Origin: JAIBJN01 sp963830885
GTDB lineage: Bacteria; Actinomycetota; Thermoleophilia; Gaiellales; Gaiellaceae
Length of the DNA stretch: 64,000 nucleotides
Assembly (NCBI GenBank): GCA_963830885.1
Contig: CAWHOA010000012.1
Coordinates: 186,001 to 250,000 of the forward strand
Direction: 5' to 3'
The translations under genes were made by a program, and so were the position numbers. Under the pieces are notes generated by a model. The model made no database searches. It had not been told where the DNA came from and worked only from the letters and a program-made list of their open reading frames with translations. Positions 26,335 through 34,655 of this stretch are shown piece by piece (positions within the stretch are counted from its first letter, which is position 1; each line of letters opens with the position of its first letter).

Positions 26335-26562
26335 CTACTGCGAGATGGCGATCTTGCCCTCGGCGATCTCTTCGAGGGCCATGGTCAGGTAGTTCTTCGA
26401 CCTGGACTCGACGAGCGGCGGCGCGAAGTCGTCGAACGTTCCCTCGCCGAGCTGGTGGTGATAGTTGTTGATCTGCCTCGCCCGCTTGGCGCCCGCAATC
26501 ACGAGCGCGTAGCGCGAGCCGCCGGCGCTGGCGAGCAGATCGTCGATTCTCGGATACATCAT
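26335..26562 (-). CDS. rpoZ: RNA polymerase omega subunit
   Basis: Small subunit that helps fold and assemble the beta' subunit. 75 residues: YPRIDDLLASAGGSRYALVIAGAKRARQIN at the start is the omega core, and NYLTMALEEIAEGKI ends it. Two adjacent ATG codons begin it, the first overlapping the gmk stop by four bases. It is in the conserved gmk-rpoZ-coaBC order. Confidence 0.95.
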   Translation of the reverse strand: MMYPRIDDLLASAGGSRYALVIAGAKRARQINNYHHQLGEGTFDDFAPPLVESRSKNYLTMALEEIAEGKIAISQ

Positions 26563-27152
26563 GGCGCGGAAAGCTTACCTGCAGCGCTCGCCGACCAGAG
26601 CGCCCGGTCGACGATGGCCCCCAACTCCTCCACCGCGCGCCCCACGTCGTCGTTCGTGACGACGTGGTCGAAGTCGCCCGCCTCCTCGGCCTGGCGGCGC
26701 GCGAGCTCGAGCCGCTCCCCGATCTCGCCGGCGCTCTCCGTCGCCCGGTCGCGCAGCCGCCGCTCCAGCTCGGCGAAGCTCGGCGGCTCGATGAAGATCG
26801 TGACCGCGTCGGGCAGGGAGGCCTGCACCTCCTTGGCGCCGTGGGTCTCCAGCTCGAGGATCACGCTGCGCCCGGAGGCGAGGATCCCGTCCACCTCCTC
26901 GCGGAGCGTCCCGTAGCGATGGCCGGAGACGTAGTCGACGTGCTCGAGGAAGTCGCCGGCGTCGACCCGGCGCTGGAACTCCTCGCCCGAGAGGAAGTGG
27001 TAGTCGCGGCCGTCCTCCTCCCCGGGCCGGCGCGGGCGGGTCGTCGCCGAGACGGCCACCGCCAGGTCCGGCCGCGCCGCGACCAGCTTTCTGATCAGCG
27101 TGCCCTTGCCGGCGCCGGACGGTCCGGTGACGACGAAGAGCCGGGGCCGCAC
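26559..27152 (-). CDS. gmk: Guanylate kinase
   Basis: Phosphorylates GMP to GDP with ATP. 197 residues: the P-loop TGPSGAGKGTL is at residues 9-19, the GMP-binding region is SATTRPRRPGEEDGRDYHF (about 36-54), and the lid is RLRDRATES (about 132). It lies directly after mihF with one base between them. All catalytic elements are present. Its place downstream of the UMP operon links purine and pyrimidine nucleotide supply. Confidence 0.96.
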   Translation of the reverse strand: MRPRLFVVTGPSGAGKGTLIRKLVAARPDLAVAVSATTRPRRPGEEDGRDYHFLSGEEFQRRVDAGDFLEHVDYVSGHRYGTLREEVDGILASGRSVILELETHGAKEVQASLPDAVTIFIEPPSFAELERRLRDRATESAGEIGERLELARRQAEEAGDFDHVVTNDDVGRAVEELGAIVDRALWSASAAGKLSAP

Positions 27153-27153
27153 G

Positions 27154-27483
27154 TCAGCGGCGGAGGAGTGCGACCAGCTCGGCGCGCTGGCGGTCGGAGA
27201 GACCGCCCACGGTCTTCGACTGGCTGATCCGGCACTGGTTGAGGAAGCGGGCCGCCTTCACGCGCCCGAACTTCGGGACTGCCATGAGGATGTCGAACAC
27301 CTTCGCGGTCTCGACGTACTCCGGCGGATTCCTGAGGATGGTCTCGATCTGGACGGTGCCCGCCTTCAGATCCTTCTTGAGCTTCGCCCTCTTCACGCGG
27401 ATCTCGTTCGCCCGGCGGAGAGCCTCCATTCGCTGGTCCAGAGAGCGGAGGGGGGCCTGGACCTGCGTCTTGGTGCCTTGCAT
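27154..27483 (-). CDS. mihF: Integration host factor, actinobacterial type
   Basis: Nucleoid-associated DNA-bending protein specific to Actinomycetota. 109 residues, mainly helical: RRANEIRVKRAKLKKDLKAGT is basic, VPKFGRVKAARFLNQCRIS forms the helix-two-turn-helix-like region, and KTVGGLSDRQRAELVALL ends it. Position between pyrD and gmk matches other actinobacteria, except that pyrF, usually just upstream, is absent. One of the best taxonomic markers in the window. Confidence 0.93.
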   Translation of the reverse strand: MQGTKTQVQAPLRSLDQRMEALRRANEIRVKRAKLKKDLKAGTVQIETILRNPPEYVETAKVFDILMAVPKFGRVKAARFLNQCRISQSKTVGGLSDRQRAELVALLRR

Positions 27484-27507
27484 GGCGCGGCATTCTAACA
27501 GCGCCCC

Positions 27508-28413
27508 TCAGAGCTTCAACCCGACCCGCTTCCTCGTCGTGCTCGTGGCGTCGGCCATGCTGGCAACAGCACCCGCCGCGCCGGCGTGAGCTGCGCCCCG
27601 GGCGGCGAGCGGGTCCTCGAGCCCATGCCGGGCGGCCTCCGCCTCGAGCTCGCGGCGCACGCGTGCGGGGGCGCCGGGATCGGCGAACAGCACCGTGCCG
27701 AGCGCGACCGCCGAGGCTCCGGCGGCGATCAGCTCGAGCGCGTGAGCGCCGGTCTCCACCCCACCCATGCCGACGATCGGAAGGCCTGTGGCGCGGTAGG
27801 CGGCGTGGACGGCGGCAAGCGCGACGGGCCGCAGCGCTGGGCCGGAGAGCCCGCCGGAGCCGGTGCTGAGCCGCGGCAGGAGGGTGGCGGGGTCGAGGGC
27901 GAGGCCGCGGATCGTGTTGACGAGGGAGAGACCGTCGGCGCCCGCCGCGGCTGCGGCCTCGGCCACCGCGGGCAGGTCCGGGAGGCCGGGGGCGAGCTTG
28001 GCGTAGAGCGGCTTGCCGGTCGCAGCGCGCGCCGCGGTCACGATGGCGGTCGCCTCGTCCTCGGGGGCGGCCACGTTCGGGCAGGAGAGGTTCAGCTCGA
28101 GCGCCGCGGCCCCGGTCCCGTCCAGGCGCCCGCACAGGTCGGCGTAGTCCTCCGCAGCGAAGCCTCCGACGGAGACCCAGACCGGCGGGCCGAGCTCGAG
28201 CAGCTGCGGGAGCACCTCGGCCAGGAAGCGGTCGATACCTGGGTTGGCGAGGCCGATCGAGTTCAGCATCCCGACGTCCGTCTCGGCGATCCGGATGGGC
28301 TGGTTCCCCTCGCGCGGGAGCGGCGTCACGGTCTTCGTCACGAAGACGTCGAGTGCGCCAGCCACCTCCGGCGCGGTCAGCGCGTCCAGGCAGCCGGAGG
28401 CGTTCAGGATCAC
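27508..28413 (-). CDS. pyrD: Dihydroorotate dehydrogenase, class 1B catalytic subunit
   Basis: FMN enzyme oxidising dihydroorotate to orotate. 301 residues: ILNASGCLDAL, then TKTVTPLPREGNQPIRIAET, the LNLSCPNV motif whose Cys is the catalytic base in class 1 enzymes, LVNTIRG, and FMN-phosphate binding GMGGVETG. I start at the GTG at 28413, 10 bases after GGAGGGG and overlapping the pyrK stop (GTGA); a GTG at 28434 is also in frame. The partner PyrK is next door, so electrons pass to NAD rather than to quinone. Confidence 0.94.
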   Translation of the reverse strand: MILNASGCLDALTAPEVAGALDVFVTKTVTPLPREGNQPIRIAETDVGMLNSIGLANPGIDRFLAEVLPQLLELGPPVWVSVGGFAAEDYADLCGRLDGTGAAALELNLSCPNVAAPEDEATAIVTAARAATGKPLYAKLAPGLPDLPAVAEAAAAAGADGLSLVNTIRGLALDPATLLPRLSTGSGGLSGPALRPVALAAVHAAYRATGLPIVGMGGVETGAHALELIAAGASAVALGTVLFADPGAPARVRRELEAEAARHGLEDPLAARGAAHAGAAGAVASMADATSTTRKRVGLKL

Positions 28414-29114
28414 GCGGCTGTCCCCTCCAGACACGTCCTGGTGCCAGGCACTTGGCCGTGGCCGCCGAGGACAGGGCCGTCCACGCAGAGGCGCGCCAGG
28501 CGGCCGTCGATCTCGACGGCGCAGCCGTAGCAGGCGCCGTAGCCGCAGGCCATCGGAGCCTCCCAGGCGAGCTGGGCCTTCGGGACGAGGCGGCGCACGG
28601 CTTCCAGCATCGGCTCGGGGCCGCAGGCGAGGACGTCGAAGCCGGGCTCGAGGGCCTCGGTGACGTACGTGGGCTCGAGGACGACCTCCGCGTTCGGGAC
28701 GAGCGCGGCTGCCTCCGCCTGGTGGGCGGTGCGAAAGCCGAGCAGCGCCGGCGGGCCGCCCAGGCGCTCCGAGAGGTACGGGAACGGCGCCACGCCGATG
28801 CCGCCGCCGACGAGCAGCGGCCGCTCGACGTCGAGGTCGAAGCCGTTGCCGAGCGGGCCGAGGACGTCGACCTCCTCCCCCGCCTCCAGCCCCGCGAGCG
28901 CGCGCGTACCGGGGCCGATCGGGTCGACGAGGAAGCCGAGCTCCCCCGGGGGCGCGAGGCAGAGGCTCATCGGGCGGGGCAGCAGCAGGCCGCGCGGGCG
29001 GAGCATGAAGAACTGCCCGGGGATCCCCGGCTCCACCTCCCCGCGCCGCAGCCGCACGAGCGCGTACGGCCCGACCGCCTCGACCGCGATCGTCCTAAGC
29101 CGGCTGGGCGACAC
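28410..29114 (-). CDS. pyrK: Dihydroorotate dehydrogenase electron transfer subunit
   Basis: FAD and [2Fe-2S] subunit that passes electrons from PyrD to NAD. 234 residues: an FAD-binding barrel (about 1-95, RPMSLCLAPP), an NAD-binding domain (about 96-195, LLVGGGIGVAPFPYL) and a C-terminal cluster with cysteines in MACGYGACYGCAVEIDGRLARLCVDG. GTG start; the first 20 bases overlap carB. PyrK-dependent enzymes are not the usual type in mycobacteria or Streptomyces, which supports a deeper-branching actinobacterium. Confidence 0.94.
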   Translation of the reverse strand: MSPSRLRTIAVEAVGPYALVRLRRGEVEPGIPGQFFMLRPRGLLLPRPMSLCLAPPGELGFLVDPIGPGTRALAGLEAGEEVDVLGPLGNGFDLDVERPLLVGGGIGVAPFPYLSERLGGPPALLGFRTAHQAEAAALVPNAEVVLEPTYVTEALEPGFDVLACGPEPMLEAVRRLVPKAQLAWEAPMACGYGACYGCAVEIDGRLARLCVDGPVLGGHGQVPGTRTCLEGTAA

Positions 29115-32100
29115 GTTCCTGGAGCGAGAGCGTCTCGCCGCGGGTGGCGCGGGCGATCGCCTCGACCGCCGCCGCGGCGCCGGAGACGGTGGTCACGCAC
29201 GGCACGCGCGCGAGCAGCGCCGCCTCGCGGATGAGGTAGCCGTCCGAGCGTGCCCCGCGGCCGACGGGGGTGTTGACCACCAGCTCGACCTTGCGGCGCC
29301 GTACGAGGTCGACCACCGTCGGTCCGTCGCCCGGCTCCGAGACCTTACGGACGCGCGTGACGGCGAGACCTGCCGCGGCCAGCGCCGCCGCGGTCCCGCC
29401 GGTGGCGCAGAGCGAGAAGCCGAGGGCGGCGAGGCTCTGCGCGAGCATGACCGCGGCCGGCTTGTCGCCCGCGCGCACGGAGAGGAAGGCAGTGCCGGAG
29501 CTGGGCAGCGGCCTCCCTGCGGCGCGCTCGGCCTTGGCGAAGGCGGTGGGGAAGTCGGCCGCGCTCGCCATCACCTCGCCGGTCGAGCGCATCTCCGGCC
29601 CGAGCACCGCGTCGGCGCCCGGGAAGCGCGCGAAGGGGAAGACCGACGCCTTGACGGATACGTGCGCGGGCAGCTCCCGCCCGGCGACGTGCACGTCCGC
29701 GAGGGCGGCGCCGGCCGCGATGCGGCAGGCGGCGGCGACGAGGTTGACGCCGAGCGCCTTGGAGACGAACGGCACGGTGCGCGAGGCGCGCGGGTTGGCC
29801 TCGAGCACGAAGAGCCGGCCGTCCTGAAGCGCCAGCTGCACGTTGATGAGCCCGACGACGCCGAGCGCCGGCGCCAGCCGGGTGACCGTGGCCGCGCACT
29901 CCGCGAGCACCTCCTCGGGCAGCCCCACCGGCGGCAACACGCAGGACGAGTCGCCCGAGTGGACGCCGGCCTCCTCGACGTGCTCCATGAGCGCGGCGAC
30001 CCACGTGTCGGTGCCGTCGCAGAGCGCGTCCACGTCCAGCTCGATAGCGCCCTCCAGGAACCGGTCAACCAGGACGCGGCCGGCGCCCTCGGCCGCCGCG
30101 GCGACGTCCTCCGGCCCGTAACAGACACGCATCCGCCGGCCGCCGAGGACGTACGACGGCCGCACGAGCACCGGGTAGCCGACCTCCTCCGCCGCGTCGA
30201 CCGCGCTGACCGGATCGTCGGCCATCCGCCAGGCCGGGACATCGATGCCGAGCCGCCCGCAGAGGTCGCCGAAGCGCTCCCGGTCCTCGGCCAGGTCGAC
30301 GGCCTCGTAGGGCGTGCCCAGGATGCGGATCCCTTCGCGCTCGAGCGCGCGCGCCAGCTTGAGCGGCGTCTGGCCGCCGAACTGGATGACGACCCCTTCC
30401 GGCTGCTCCCGTGCGCAGATCTCCAGAACCTCCTCGACCCGCAGCGGCTCGAAGTAGAGCCGGTCCGAGGTGTCGTAGTCGGTCGAGACGGTCTCCGGGT
30501 TGCAGTTGACCATCACGGTCTCGAAGCCGAGCGCGGAGAACGTGCGGACGGCGTGGACGCAGCAGTAGTCGAACTCGATCCCCTGCCCGATCCGGTTCGG
30601 CCCCGAGCCGAGAATGACCACCCGCGGCTTCTCGCTGCCCGGCCGCGCCTCGTCCTCCTCCCCCCAGGTCGAGTAGAGGTAGTTCGAGCTTGCCTCCACC
30701 TCGGCGGCGCAGGAGTCCACGCGCCGGAACGCCGGCCTGACGCCCCAGGAGCGCCGCGCGCGCCGCACCTCGTCCTCGGTCTCGCCCCAGGCGTCTGCCA
30801 GGTCGGCGTCGGACCACCCGAGCCGCTTCAGCCGGAGCCAGTCGGCCTCGACGAGGTCGGAGCTGCGGCGCGCTGCGGCGAGGGTGTCGCTGGCGCGGCC
30901 GAGCTGCTCCCGGAACCAGGGGTGCACGCCGTCAGGGAGGTCGTCGAGGGTCGCCCACGGGGTGCGGGCGCCCGGCTCGAGCTCGCGGGAGCGCATCGCC
31001 TTGAGGAACGCCTCGGTGAAGGTCCGGCCGATACCCATGGCCTCCCCCACCGACTTCATCTGCGTCCCCAGCTCCTCCTCGGCCCCCGGGAACTTCTCGA
31101 AGGCGAAGCGCGGGAACTTCACGACGACGTAGTCGAGCGTCGGCTCGAAGCTCGCCGGCGTCGTCTGCGTCAGGTCGTTCGGGATCTCGTCCAGCGTGTA
31201 GCCGACTGCGAGCTTCGCCGCCACCTTGGCGATCGGGTAGCCGGTGGCCTTGCTGGCGAGCGCGGAGGAGCGCGACACGCGCGGGTTCATCTCGATCACC
31301 CGCAGCTCGCCGCTCTCGCGCTCGCGCGCGAACTGGATGTTGGAGCCGCCGGTCTCGACGCCGACGGCGCGGATGACGCGCGCCGCCGCGTCACGGAGCT
31401 CCTGGTACGCCTCGTCGGAGAGCGTCATCTGAGGCGCGACGGTCACGGAATCGCCGGTGTGGACGCCCATCGGGTCGAGGTTCTCGATCGAGCAGATGAC
31501 GACGACGTTGTCCTTCACGTCGCGCATGACCTCGAGCTCGAACTCGTCCCAGCCGACGAGCGACTCCTCGACGAGCACCTGGCGCACCGGGCTCTCGCTG
31601 AGCGCCCGCTCGAGCCGGTGCTCGAGCTCCGCCGGCGTGCGCGCGATACCGCCGCCGTGCCCGCCGAGCGTGAACGCCGGGCGCAGGATCACCGGAAACG
31701 AGAGCGCCTCGGGCAGCTCCTCCGGCGAGGTGACCACGACGGACTCCGGGACGCGCAGCCCGACGCTCCCCATCGTCTCGCGGAAGAGCCCGCGGTCCTC
31801 GGCCCGGCGGATGGCCGCGTAGCTCGCCCCGATCAGCTCGATGCCGAGCGCCTCGAGGACGCCCTCCTCGACCAGGCGGCGTGCCAGGTCGAGCGCCGTG
31901 CCCCCGCCGAGCGTCGGCAGGAGCGCGTCCGGCCGCTCCCGTTCGAGGACGCCGCTGACGCCCTCGACGTCGAGCGGCTCGAGGTAGGTGCGGTCGGCGT
32001 AGCCGGGGTCGGTCATGATCGTCGCCGGGTTCGAGTTGACGACGATCGTCCGGAACCCCTCGGCGCGCAGCACCTTCAGGGCCTGGCTCCCCGAGTAGTC

Positions 32101-32175
32101 GAACTCGCAGGCCTGCCCGATCACGATCGGGCCCGCGCCGATCACGCAGATCGACTTCAGGTCGGAGCGCTTCAT
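29095..32175 (-). CDS. carB: Carbamoyl phosphate synthase large subunit
   Basis: Makes carbamoyl phosphate from bicarbonate, two ATP and ammonia delivered by CarA. 1026 residues: a first ATP-grasp half (1-400, IGAGPIVIGQACEFDYSG), an oligomerisation region, a second ATP-grasp half (550-930, ILGSGPNRIGQGIEFDYC) and an MGS-like allosteric domain at the end. I take the ATG at 32175, at the family N-terminus. The frame stays open upstream to 32277, but those codons lie in the repeat. The start codon is inside one arm of copy B of the dispersed element. Confidence 0.96.
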   Translation of the reverse strand: MKRSDLKSICVIGAGPIVIGQACEFDYSGSQALKVLRAEGFRTIVVNSNPATIMTDPGYADRTYLEPLDVEGVSGVLERERPDALLPTLGGGTALDLARRLVEEGVLEALGIELIGASYAAIRRAEDRGLFRETMGSVGLRVPESVVVTSPEELPEALSFPVILRPAFTLGGHGGGIARTPAELEHRLERALSESPVRQVLVEESLVGWDEFELEVMRDVKDNVVVICSIENLDPMGVHTGDSVTVAPQMTLSDEAYQELRDAAARVIRAVGVETGGSNIQFARERESGELRVIEMNPRVSRSSALASKATGYPIAKVAAKLAVGYTLDEIPNDLTQTTPASFEPTLDYVVVKFPRFAFEKFPGAEEELGTQMKSVGEAMGIGRTFTEAFLKAMRSRELEPGARTPWATLDDLPDGVHPWFREQLGRASDTLAAARRSSDLVEADWLRLKRLGWSDADLADAWGETEDEVRRARRSWGVRPAFRRVDSCAAEVEASSNYLYSTWGEEDEARPGSEKPRVVILGSGPNRIGQGIEFDYCCVHAVRTFSALGFETVMVNCNPETVSTDYDTSDRLYFEPLRVEEVLEICAREQPEGVVIQFGGQTPLKLARALEREGIRILGTPYEAVDLAEDRERFGDLCGRLGIDVPAWRMADDPVSAVDAAEEVGYPVLVRPSYVLGGRRMRVCYGPEDVAAAAEGAGRVLVDRFLEGAIELDVDALCDGTDTWVAALMEHVEEAGVHSGDSSCVLPPVGLPEEVLAECAATVTRLAPALGVVGLINVQLALQDGRLFVLEANPRASRTVPFVSKALGVNLVAAACRIAAGAALADVHVAGRELPAHVSVKASVFPFARFPGADAVLGPEMRSTGEVMASAADFPTAFAKAERAAGRPLPSSGTAFLSVRAGDKPAAVMLAQSLAALGFSLCATGGTAAALAAAGLAVTRVRKVSEPGDGPTVVDLVRRRKVELVVNTPVGRGARSDGYLIREAALLARVPCVTTVSGAAAAVEAIARATRGETLSLQERVAQPA

Positions 32176-32329
32176 CGGGTGGTCTCGCCTTGATCCGGGT
32201 GTGCAGGGCGGTGCGAGGCAAGGACGCAGGGAGCGGTCGTATCGAGACCGATACGGGCGCGACTGAGGACACCGCATTCGCGCCGTCCTGCGCGGCCGGG
32301 CGAGCCGTGCCCACCCGGTGGAGCGCTCC
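32164..32329 (+). repeat. Dispersed structured element, copy B, between carA and carB
   Basis: The ends pair: GGAGCGCTTCATCGGGTGG against GGAGCGCTCCACCGGGTGG read on the other strand. Box 1, AAGGACGCAGGGAGCG, is at 32220-32235; the inner hairpin CGTATCG/CGATACG is at 32238-32255; box 2, GGGCGCGACTGAGGAC, follows. It is exactly as long as copy A (166 bp). It reads opposite to carA-carB transcription, covers their whole gap, overlaps the carA TAG and includes the carB ATG. An operon-internal position argues against a strong terminator. Confidence 0.75.
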
Positions 32330-33372
32330 TAGGCCGCAGCGGCGTAGCCGATCTCCTCGACCCAGGCCTCGATCTCGGCCCAGGCGTCGTGCGGGCCGGG
32401 CCCCGCCTCGGGATGGAACTGCAGCGACCGCGCGCGCTCGTCCGGGAGCGCGATGCCCTCGACGGTGCCGTCGTAGAGCGAGACGTGCGTCACGGCCGGC
32501 CCGTCGCCACGGACGGCGAAGCCGTGGTTCTGGCAGGTGACGAGCACCCGCCCGACCGCCAGCTCCAGAACGGGGTGGTTCGCCCCGCGGTGGCCGAACG
32601 GGAGCTTGAACGTCTCGAAGCCGGCGGCCTGGGCGAGGAGCTGGTGGCCGAGGCAGATGCCCAGGATGGGCATGCGGCCGAGCAGCTCCTGCACGACGGT
32701 CACCTCGCCCGCGAGCGCGGCCGGGTCGCCCGGGCCGTTGCAGAGCAGAACGCCGTGCGGCCGTGAGGCCAGGATGGTGTCCGCGTCGGTCGCGTGCGGC
32801 CAGACGGTCACCTCGGCACCGGCCATCGCCAGGCGGTCGACGATCGACCGCTTGCAGCCGTAGTCGAGGACGGCCACGCGCACGTCGCCCCGGCCGACGC
32901 GGTAGGGCTCCGCGGTCGACACGCCGGCGACCAGCGCCCGGCCGGCCATCGGCGCCTGCGCCCTCACGTCCGCGAGCACCTGCTCGACCGACGCCGCGCC
33001 CGCAACTGCGGCCGCACGCATCGCACCGCGCTCGCGCAGGCGGACGACGAGCGTCCGCGTGTCGATCTCCTCGAGCGCCACGATGCCCTGCGCGTGGAGC
33101 CACCGCGTCCAGTCGCCTCCGGTCGCCTGGCGCATCATCACCGCGCGGGCGTGCGGGCGCGTGGACTCCGACCGCTGCGGCGAGACGCCGTAGTTCCCGA
33201 TCATGGGCGCCGTGAAGGCGACGAGCTGTTCGGCGAAGCTCGGGTCGGTGACGACCTCCTGGTAGCCCGTCATCGCCGTCGTGAAGACGGCCTCGCCGTG
33301 GACCACCCCGAGCGCGCCGACCGAGCGGCCGCGGAAGACCGAGCCGTCCTCGAGGACGAGGAAGCCGCTCAA
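32329..33372 (-). CDS. carA: Carbamoyl phosphate synthase small (glutaminase) subunit
   Basis: Class I glutamine amidotransferase feeding ammonia to CarB. 347 residues from a TTG at 33372 that overlaps the pyrC stop (TTGA). N-terminal CarA domain: FRGRSVGALGVVHGEAVFTTAMTGYQEVVTDPSF. C-terminal glutaminase: CNGPGDP, nucleophile Cys in LGICLGHQLLA, and His-Glu in QFHPEAGPGPHDA. An in-frame start at 33444 would extend it into pyrC coding sequence and is less likely. Confidence 0.95.
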   Translation of the reverse strand: MSGFLVLEDGSVFRGRSVGALGVVHGEAVFTTAMTGYQEVVTDPSFAEQLVAFTAPMIGNYGVSPQRSESTRPHARAVMMRQATGGDWTRWLHAQGIVALEEIDTRTLVVRLRERGAMRAAAVAGAASVEQVLADVRAQAPMAGRALVAGVSTAEPYRVGRGDVRVAVLDYGCKRSIVDRLAMAGAEVTVWPHATDADTILASRPHGVLLCNGPGDPAALAGEVTVVQELLGRMPILGICLGHQLLAQAAGFETFKLPFGHRGANHPVLELAVGRVLVTCQNHGFAVRGDGPAVTHVSLYDGTVEGIALPDERARSLQFHPEAGPGPHDAWAEIEAWVEEIGYAAAA

Positions 33373-34655
33373 GCCGCGTAGACCACCTTGCCGGCCGCAA
33401 CCGTCTGGACGACGCGGCCATGGAGCTTCGAGCCGAGGAGCCACGAATTGGTGGACTTCGACCTGAAGGATCCCTCGTCCACGTGCCAGACGGCGTCGAG
33501 GTCGAGCAGTACGAGGTTCGCCTCCGCGCCGACCTGGATCGTCGGTACGTCGAGGCCGTAGATGCGGGCCGGTCCCGCGCTCATGCGCTCGAGCAGCGTC
33601 GCGAGCGGAACGACGCCCGGCTCGACCAGCTGCGTGTACAGCGCGGAGAAGGCCGTCTCGAGCCCGGTGACGCCGAACGGCGCCTCCTCGAACGGCACCT
33701 CCTTTTCCTCGCGCGCATGCGGCGCGTGGTCGGTGGCGATCGCCTCGACGGTGCCGTCGAGAAGCGCGTCGATCAGCGCCGCGCGGTCCTCGCCGGCCCG
33801 GAGCGGCGGGTTCATCTTCACGTTGGGGTCGAGCGAGCGCACCGCGTCGTCGGTGAGACAGAGGTGGTGCGGAGTCACCTCGGCGGTCGCGGGGATGCCG
33901 GCCGCACGGGCGCGCCGGAGCTCCTCGACGGACTCCTGGGCAGAGAGGTGCAGCAGGTGGAGCGGGCGCTCCTCGTAGCCGGCGAGCGCGAGGTCGCGCG
34001 CGACCATCACGCTCTCGGCGACCGACGGGTAGCCGCCGAAGCCGAGCTCCGCCGAGACGAGTCCCTCGTGGACGTGGCCGCCGCGCGAGAGCGTCGGCTC
34101 CTCGCAGTGCACCGCCACCGGCCGGCCCGCAGCCGCGCTGTACTGGAGCGCGCGGCGGATCAGCCCCGGGGCGACGACCGGGCGGCCGTCGTCGGTGAAC
34201 CCTGCCGCGCCGCGCTCGGCGAGCTCGACCATCTCGGTCAGCTCCGCCCCGCCCTGGCCCTTGGTGATCGCAGCGAGGAAGCCGACCGGGATCTCGGCCT
34301 CGCGCTCGGCCGCCTCGGTCAGCGCGCCGAGCACCGACGCGGAGTCGACCACCGGATCCGTGTTGGGCATGGCGAGGATGGCGCAGTAGCCTCCCGCGGC
34401 CGCCGCGCGCGTGCCGGAGGCGAGATCCTCCTCGTCCTCACGGCCCGGCGTGCGCAGGTGGACGTGCGGGTCGACGAACGCGGGCGCGAGCACCTTCCCG
34501 TTCGCCGGCGCGGAGGCCGGTTCGACGGAAGCGATCACGCCCTGCTCGACCGTGACGGTGAGCGCCTCGTCGATCCCGCGGGTCGGGTCGACGACGCGGA
34601 TGTTCTCGAAGACGAGCGAGTCCCGGCGACCGTTCTTGCCGAAGAGCATCGTCAT
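33369..34655 (-). CDS. pyrC: Dihydroorotase
   Basis: Closes carbamoyl aspartate to dihydroorotate. 428 residues, class I type: metal motif FVDPHVHLRTPG (about 59-70), carbamylatable lysine region ITKGQGG, His in VHCEEP and HLLHLSAQ, AEVTPHHL, and the active-site Asp in ATDHAPHA (about 300). ATG start sharing one base with the pyrB stop (TGATG). Full length; all metal ligands are visible. Confidence 0.95.
   Translation of the reverse strand: MTMLFGKNGRRDSLVFENIRVVDPTRGIDEALTVTVEQGVIASVEPASAPANGKVLAPAFVDPHVHLRTPGREDEEDLASGTRAAAAGGYCAILAMPNTDPVVDSASVLGALTEAAEREAEIPVGFLAAITKGQGGAELTEMVELAERGAAGFTDDGRPVVAPGLIRRALQYSAAAGRPVAVHCEEPTLSRGGHVHEGLVSAELGFGGYPSVAESVMVARDLALAGYEERPLHLLHLSAQESVEELRRARAAGIPATAEVTPHHLCLTDDAVRSLDPNVKMNPPLRAGEDRAALIDALLDGTVEAIATDHAPHAREEKEVPFEEAPFGVTGLETAFSALYTQLVEPGVVPLATLLERMSAGPARIYGLDVPTIQVGAEANLVLLDLDAVWHVDEGSFRSKSTNSWLLGSKLHGRVVQTVAAGKVVYAA

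Noticed and set aside
28660..32193. A very long plus-strand open frame (about 1180 residues) opposite carB
   Set aside because: It is the antisense shadow of carB in GC-rich DNA. It has an Arg/Gly/Pro-heavy composition, no family motifs and no ribosome site.
32175..32277. An N-terminal extension of CarB
   Set aside because: The extra codons lie wholly in repeat copy B and precede the conserved CarB start MKRSDLKSICVIGAGP.
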